Below, piece by piece: positions 58,320 through 64,000 of a stretch of DNA of 64,000 bases. The DNA is from Nageia nagi. Taxonomy: Eukaryota; Pinophyta. Within the stretch, counting starts at the first letter, position 1. Each line of letters begins with the position of its first letter. Made by a program: the position numbers and the translations under genes. Below the pieces are notes generated by a model. The model did no database searches. It was given only the letters and a program-made list of their open reading frames with translations, and was not told the origin of the DNA. The stretch lies in contig JBITNC010000001.1 of the NCBI GenBank assembly GCA_050084985.1, forward strand, positions 50,902,001-50,966,000, read 5' to 3'.

Positions 58320-59560
58320 ACAAGCTCACCTTATCACCCTAGTAATGTTTTAAATAGATACCATTGATGAGAATAGGTAATTCCTGGGACTTGATAATAT
58401 CTTGTAATTTGAATGCATTACTTTGCATGGCTTGAGTGATGATGTAGGGCCTGCTCCAGAGAGAATCAAATTTTTAGTGTCTTCTAGGCTTTGGTCTTTC
58501 CTCATCCCATTTGAAGACAATATCACCTGATTCAAACTTCACCCAGGAAGACTTTTTCTTATCAAACTATTTCTTAACAATGTGTTGGTAATGCTAGAAT
58601 GATTTATATGCTTTGTTCTAGTTTGCCTTCAATTTTAGGATTTGACTATACCTGGATTGTAGTGGTTCAAAGTGATGGTCCTCCATTTTTTACAAAATTT
58701 TCAATACTAGTAACTCCATGTGTATTGGTAACACAAGTTTTTTACCATATACCAATGCATATGGGGATGTTTTTATTGCTAATTTTATATTGATCCTATC
58801 TATCCATAATGCAAAGTCTAATTGTGTATGTCATTGTTTAAGATTTCTTTCAATTGTTCTCTTAATGATCTGAGTTAGAATTTTGTTAGTTGATTCAGCT
58901 AACCTATTTCTTTATGGGTAATAATTTGAAGAGAATAACTAGTACACTCCATATTGAGCTATAAAGCTTGATAAATTATCTTCAATAAATACTGTGCCAT
59001 TACCTGACATAATAGTCTGTGAGATTTCAAAGCAAGTGATTATCCTTTTAATTATTTTTATGATTGCTTCTTGATCTACATTTTTACATGGCATAACCTT
59101 TGACCATCTAATGAAGTAATATGTTGTAATTAATATAAACTTGTGGCCTATTGAGGAATTTGGGTTTATAACACCAATGAAGTCCATAACCTATTGTTGA
59201 AAGGATTTTTAACTACCATAGGTTTGAGAGGCATTGCAACTTGTCTCCTCTTTTCTCACAAATCTGTTGCATATATCACATTCCTGGGTAATCTTTAATG
59301 AATCTTGAAATATAGTGGGCTAATAATATCCAATTTGTAATACTTTTGCTGATATAGTTGGTCCACTATAATGCCCGCAAGAGAGTGCATAATGAAATTC
59401 ACGTAACATTCTATAAGATTCATCTTGAGTTACACATCTTAGTAGGGTTTGATCAAAATTTTTTCTATACAGATGGTCATCTATCATGATAAACTTAAGG
59501 GAATGCAACTTGAATCTCCTTCTTTGAAATCTATTCAAAGCTTCAGGGCATTTGGTAGTT
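58320..59560 (-). pseudogene. Integrase of the right-hand gypsy
   Basis: Zinc-binding N-terminus at 59320-59538: DHLYRKNFDQTLLRCV and EFHYALSCGHYSGPTISAKV (the H..C..H-type domain with HYALSCGHYSG). The catalytic core at 58939-59187 starts MDFIGVINPNSSIGHKFILI and contains WSKVMPCKNV and MSGNGTVFIE (the usual SDNGT is SGNGT, so the second catalytic Asp is Gly). The C-terminal GPY/F-like part (about 58540-58330) reads KFESGDIVFKWDEERPKPRR and FDSLWSRPYII, ending near NGIYLKHY. Stops and small shifts break it. Confidence 0.85.
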
Positions 59561-59689
59561 TGAAAATAAATTATGATTTGTTTAATCCAATCACTTTCTT
59601 GATTGAGTTACTATTTATCATCTCTAAGAGTGATCATATGTGAAGCTTCAACTATATTTTTGTAAAGAGATTTTCCTCTGATCAACTTG

Positions 59690-60130
59690 GTTTGCTTAAT
59701 TTCTATATCGTATTCTATTATTTTAGTAATCCAACTAGCTTTTTCTTCACCTAGATATCCTTGTATAATATAGTTTCTTACATCTAGATGGATAGTAAAT
59801 ACAAAGATTCTATTATGGGGACATAATGTTTGAATTTTTTAAGCCTCTTCATTATGGAAAACACTTATTTTTCAATAAATGAGTACCTTTGCTAGTGTTG
59901 ATGCAGTATTTGACTATGAAAGGTAATCATATGTTCTTCATTGTTGTCATCCTTTTGTGTTAGAATTGCAGCAATGTTCCTTTCTTCTCCATGTGCATAC
60001 ATGATGAAATCTTTGCTATGTTAGGATTTTTAAGCATAGAAGTTTCTATTATAGCCTTTTTTATTTCTTTGAAAGCTACTTTTGCTTCATATGACCAAGA
60101 AAATATAGCATCTTTCTTTAGCATTGAAGT
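59690..60130 (-). pseudogene. RNase H (retroviral-type) of the right-hand gypsy
   Basis: Translation includes FIMYAHGEERNIAAILTQKD, EEHMITFHSQILHQH, RYSFIEK and VFSIMKRLKKFKHYV, the order found after RT in gypsy elements (usual YASD..A.A.L.Q, F.S..L......Y...EK, A...A..KFR.Y). The first catalytic Asp is replaced (YAHG). Decayed. Confidence 0.7.
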
Positions 60131-60179
60131 GATTGGGGATACAATATCTAAACAATGATTGATAAATTTTTTAACAAAA

Positions 60180-61176
60180 TTGATTTTACCAAGGAATGAT
60201 TATAAGGCCTTCTTGTTGGAGGGAAGTGGCACTGCTTCTATAGCTTTTACTATGTCTAGATTGATTGCTAGTCCCTCTTTTGAGATAATGTGGCCAAGGA
60301 ATTTTTCTTGATTGACCATAAAAATTGATTTTTTTAGATTTATTGAAATACCAAATTTTATTCATTTTTCAAAGACCTATCTTAGATATTTTAGGTGATC
60401 ATTTTTTCTTCTGAAGAAGACTATGATCTCATATAGATAGATCAGTATAATTTTATTATTAGTTCACCAAATGCATGATCCATGGCTCTTTGAAAGGTAG
60501 CTCTTGCATTAGAAATACCAAATGGAATTTTTTGAAAAGCAAATGTCTTCAATTTAGTTGTAAATGTAATTTTGAATTGATCTTCATCTTTCACTCAAAT
60601 CAACTTAAATCTTGAGTAACCATCAATCATTGAAAAATAGCAAGTTTTAGCTACTGTATGCAAGATATGTTCTATAGGAGGAAGAGGATAATTATCTTTA
60701 AGAGACACTTAATTCAAATTTTTGAAATCAACACAAAGTTTGATTTCTCCATTTTTCTTTCTAACAGAAACTAAATTTGGAACCAAGAATGCTTAATAAG
60801 ATAAATAATTTTTGAATCAAGCAACTTGATTAACTTTTATTTCATATCTTCCTATATTTTTGGGTTGACTGGTTTTTATTTTTGCTTGTATAGTTTGACA
60901 CCTGGTTCAAACTTAATTATGTGTTGGATGCAATTTTTGTCATATGTCTTAAGATCATCATATAATAATTTTTTTTGTATCAGAACACTCTAAACTAACT
61001 TTTATATACTTCTCGAGTTCTACTTCTAACTCAACATAATTCTTCTTTAGGATGGCCATAGACTTAGCCTTTTGGACATCTTTTGAATCAAAGAGTCCTT
61101 CAAAAGAGAGCAATCCTTTTGGTATAACATTGTTTGTAAGTTGAATAACATCTGACTCTTGAAAATAATTATGCAT
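60180..61176 (-). pseudogene. Reverse transcriptase of the right-hand gypsy
   Basis: The 60958-61176 segment (VIPKGLLSFEGLFDSKDVQK) is the pre-RT linker. RT follows: DLKTYDKNCIQHIIKFEPGV, then KLLDSKIIYLI, then pieces matching the VR.KNG...VDFR region near 60740-60780, FAFQKIPFGISNARATFQRA near 60500-60550 and AMDHAF near 60480. The catalytic YxDD block is not readable around 60440, where the sequence gives an AYTDLSI-like reading. Many shifts and stops. Confidence 0.75.
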
Positions 61177-61329
61177 TTTCTAAATACCAAAAGTGTGAGC
61201 TACTATTTCATATATAAGGAAGTTCATAATATGCTTATCAGAGTCAAATACTTGCCAAAAGTTTACAACATTAGGTATTGAAGACTTACATTGAACTTTG
61301 ACTCCAAGAGCTTCTCTTTTATAATGAGT

Positions 61330-61725
61330 AAGATTATAACATGCCCCTCTATCAATAAGTGCATCAGATATTTGGTTGTACCCTCTAAGAATAGATATAA
61401 AATTTATAGCCAAGAATGACTCCAATAAATCCTACACTCTATTCCTATAGTTCTTTAGATAATGATATTTTTCACTAATATGATTTTTGACTTGCTTAAT
61501 GACCAATTCTAAATCACCATGGATAATAAAGCATCTAATTCCTATATTGATTGCTTTAGATAACCCTAAACAAAGGGATTCATACTCGATAGTATTATTT
61601 GTACAAGTCCATGTGAGTTGAAAGAGAATCTTTTAGTATATTCCTTTAGAGTATGAACACCACTTCAGCTCTACATCCATGTTTACATCAGGATCCATCA
61701 AAATAAATCATTCATATCTCATGTT
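61330..61725 (-). pseudogene. Archaeal-type RNase H between protease and RT
   Basis: Reading from about 61720: IYFDGS, then FQLTWTCTNNTIEYESLCLG, IIHGDLELVIKQVKNHISEK, YLKNYRNRVQ-like, LLESFLAINFISILRGYNQI and SDALIDRGA. These match the aRNH fold motifs: YFDGS (first Asp), NN.AEYEAL (Glu), GDSELV..Q (Asp) and ADALA (Asp); all four acidic positions are present. It lies upstream (5') of RT and is separate from the RNase H after RT, so the element carries two. Single-base changes and two or three stops have inactivated it. Confidence 0.75.
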
Positions 61726-61899
61726 CTTTATTAGCAGTGACTAAGATTGACTAAGTTTTCTCATATAAATAATAAGTTCCCATACTAGCATCTCTGACCT
61801 CGTAAGTTAGGTTATTTACTAAAAAAACTTTAGTTGTTAGTAGTGATTCCCTTAGTGTGTCCCTTTCAAATACTTCCACTAGTTGTCGATCATTCATAT

Positions 61900-62300
61900 A
61901 GTTTTATTCAGTGATCCTTTTGAGATGGATAATTTTGGTGCCTTCATTCAAAATTTTTACCTACTTATCTTGGAAAGAAAGTAGAAGGTGATTGTATTCT
62001 AAAGTTAGATATCCTTCCAATTTAGCAATAAATTATTTGAAAAGATATATTTTGAATAAAGGTGGAAGATCAACTACAATAATATTTAGACAACACAAAT
62101 ATCAAGAAAAGTATTCAAAGTTATTTGAAATCCTTTGACACTACCAACTACATATACTAAGGAAGAATCTAATTGTATGACATCATAAATGCATCTTGTA
62201 ATATATAGTTTCATTTTATTTACAATATATTTAGGGATCAAAGTTATTATAGCTCCAATATCAATCATACAGTTATTCACTACAACCTTCTAGTCTTAGA
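61900..62300 (-). pseudogene. Protease of the right-hand gypsy
   Basis: 62086-62280 reads MNNCMIDIGAIITLIPKYIV then GSVKGFQITLNTFLDICVV. The CMIDTGA-type retropepsin motif has Thr changed to Ile (DIGA). The following part (FKIYLF..FIAKLEGYLTLEYNHLL) is the usual bridge to the aRNH in this layout. Confidence 0.75.
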
Positions 62301-62399
62301 GATAAATAGAAAAATAGGTTTCTTATTATACCTATTGGAGTTGGAAGGACAACTTCAAACATTGCATAGATAGGATTATTTTAATTTGCCCTTTTTTAT

Positions 62400-64000
62400 T
62401 ATTTCTTAACTTCAAAGCTTCTTACAAAATATCTAATTGATCTGGTATTTTTAATGCATCAAACATGGTCATCTTAAAAGGAGTTTTTTTTAATTCTTTT
62501 ACAATAGTGTATGGAGCATATGGGACAAACTTACTTGGTTTCGCTTGTTAATGTGTTCTAAAATGTTAAGTAGCCTTTTATTTATAATAATTAGTAATGA
62601 AAAGATATCTTAATGTATTGGGTCTCTCATTCTCCAGGATTTATTTTCTAGTTGCAATGGGATTTATTTCAACTAAGGTATTAGTACCCATATTTGATGG
62701 AATAGTACTTGGATTAAATAAAACTTAATGTTGTTGGTTTTGAGGTTGAGCTAAGAGAGCCTTAGCTTTCTTAGGTTCAAGTTGTACTTGAATGGATACT
62801 TGATATTGCTGAGTGGCTTGTGGTTGCTATGGAACTATTGAAGAAGTTGTTCTAGCTTAAACATAATTTGCTTATTCTTTAGCATATATTGGAAGCCAAA
62901 AATTCACCATTGTGAGATCAACAGTAGGATCATATGTAGGTTCCACCATTTAGTTAGAATGTAATTCCAAGTACTAATGTTGATACACAACATATGAATT
63001 TAGAAAATGAGGATCTAAATATGGTGTACACTATTTCATAATGCCCAGAGCAACATTATCTATAGAACTAATCATAATAATATTTTCAATTATTTTGGAA
63101 GGATTTGTCTATTCTAGTTGGTTGATCTTGGGCTAAAATCTTGGTTGATACTAATTATTGTATCTTTTGTAATTAAAACTATGATTCTACCTTTCTTGTA
63201 GAGTGAGCTTATTAGTTAGATTCCTGATAGTTACCTCCAATTACCTTATTATTTTTTCTTCTTGAGATTTAGGTTTAGCACTAGTACTTATGGATGCAAG
63301 AGCGGATAATGCTAGTAACTAGTTTTGGACAATAGGCTTGGAAGGAGGTGGTAAGGCCAAAAATCTAGGGTAACCTATTTGTGGAGCTTATTTAGGAGGT
63401 AAATTCAAAAATAAAGGCATGATTATTCTAGGTTGCATTTTACTAGAGGACACCAAGGTATGTTTTACAATTTTTGCTATTTTGTAAACATATGGGAATG
63501 TATCTCTTGACATAACAATGACTATATTGAGATCAAGGAGGAAATCCTTCCTGTAATATACCATAGATTATGCATTTGTTGGTCTAATCCTTGCTGCTAT
63601 GGATTTCTATGTTCTTTCAAATCTAATATTGAAATCATTAATGGATTCATGAAGATGTCTTTTGATACATGCTATAAGGCTAAGGAATGTGCTATCATCA
63701 CCATCTATAGCAAATTTTTAAATTAAATCCTAACATAACTCTCTCTATGAATTTATATATTAGGAGGTAAGAGTTCTAAATCAATTAGCTACTTTGCCTT
63801 CAAAAGAGTGTGATAGTAATCTAATCATCATAGTTTTATCTATAATATTGAAGCTTAAAGCCAACAAAGATACGTCTTGATAATGTTCATATGGTGCCTT
63901 TTCAAATACATCATACTTAGGCAAAACTTTAAAAGCTACTTGAGGTATAGGAGGGGAATTACCAGCAACAACTAAAGGATGACTATTATTTCAAGTAAGA
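62400..64000 (-). pseudogene. Gag of the right-hand gypsy, 5' end off the window
   Basis: From the right edge: SPPIPQVAFKVLPKYDVFEK, PYEHYQDVSLLALSFNIIDK, TMMIRLLSHSFEGKVAN(stop)F, then IKRHLHESINDFNIRFERT, the standard gypsy gag domain (PYEHY...LA.SF.G.A..WF...). A Gln-rich, low-complexity part follows (63000-62700), then FKMTMFDALKIPDQLDIL near 62450, a motif common just before the protease in such elements. The gag start, leader and 5' LTR lie beyond 64000. Confidence 0.75.

Overview
The window is AT-rich plant nuclear DNA made almost entirely of nested, decayed LTR retrotransposons. I see no tRNA, rRNA, CRISPR array or intact host gene. The plant assignment rests on Ty1/copia and Ty3/gypsy polyproteins, initiator-tRNA-Met primer sites, an archaeal-type RNase H in a gypsy element and a DUF4283-like zinc-knuckle protein. 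Old nested layers and long AT-rich leaders suggest a large, slowly purged genome. A gymnosperm would fit, but that is inference.

Layout. Positions 1-8425 hold a minus-strand copia element (E1) whose 3' end lies off the left edge. Positions 9540-11416 hold the leader and 5' LTR of a second minus-strand copia (D), which abuts a plus-strand gypsy integrase tail (11420-11730). A decayed minus-strand reading frame of about 520 codons follows at 13255-14820. Positions 14820-20200 are AT-rich with degenerate tandem repeats.

From 20203 to 47341 there is one old gypsy element with three insertions. The first is copia A (22559-39375, plus), whose 3' LTR is itself split by the young copia B (29823-39240, minus). 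The second is a solo copia LTR (40901-41400). The third is a second gypsy element (41900-46890). Target-site duplications support each insertion: gagag/gtgag for B, atatt/atgtt for A, agaag perfect for the solo LTR and catta perfect for the inner gypsy. The outer gypsy 3' LTR is cut by a retroposed DUF4283-like gene (47342-48900, minus). Positions 50450-51660 are the least transposon-like part and contain a minisatellite. From about 52.8 kb to the right edge lies a minus-strand gypsy with order gag, protease, archaeal-type RNase H, reverse transcriptase, RNase H, integrase, followed by a sense-strand frame of about 1,100 codons (53938-57295) that I do not recognise.

How the parts work together. 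The copia elements encode a single gag-protease-integrase-RT-RNase H polyprotein primed by tRNA-iMet. All four copia leaders share a GAG|GTAAAA splice-donor-like site 50-105 nt after the primer site. Two of the three copies with a visible gag start have a TAG acceptor-like site 2-3 nt before the gag ATG, so the 1.8-3.5 kb leaders look like introns carrying variable cargo. Copia A, B and E1 also share a stop codon in the same alignment column between integrase and RT. These two signals and the unrecognised extra frames are the best candidates for something undescribed.
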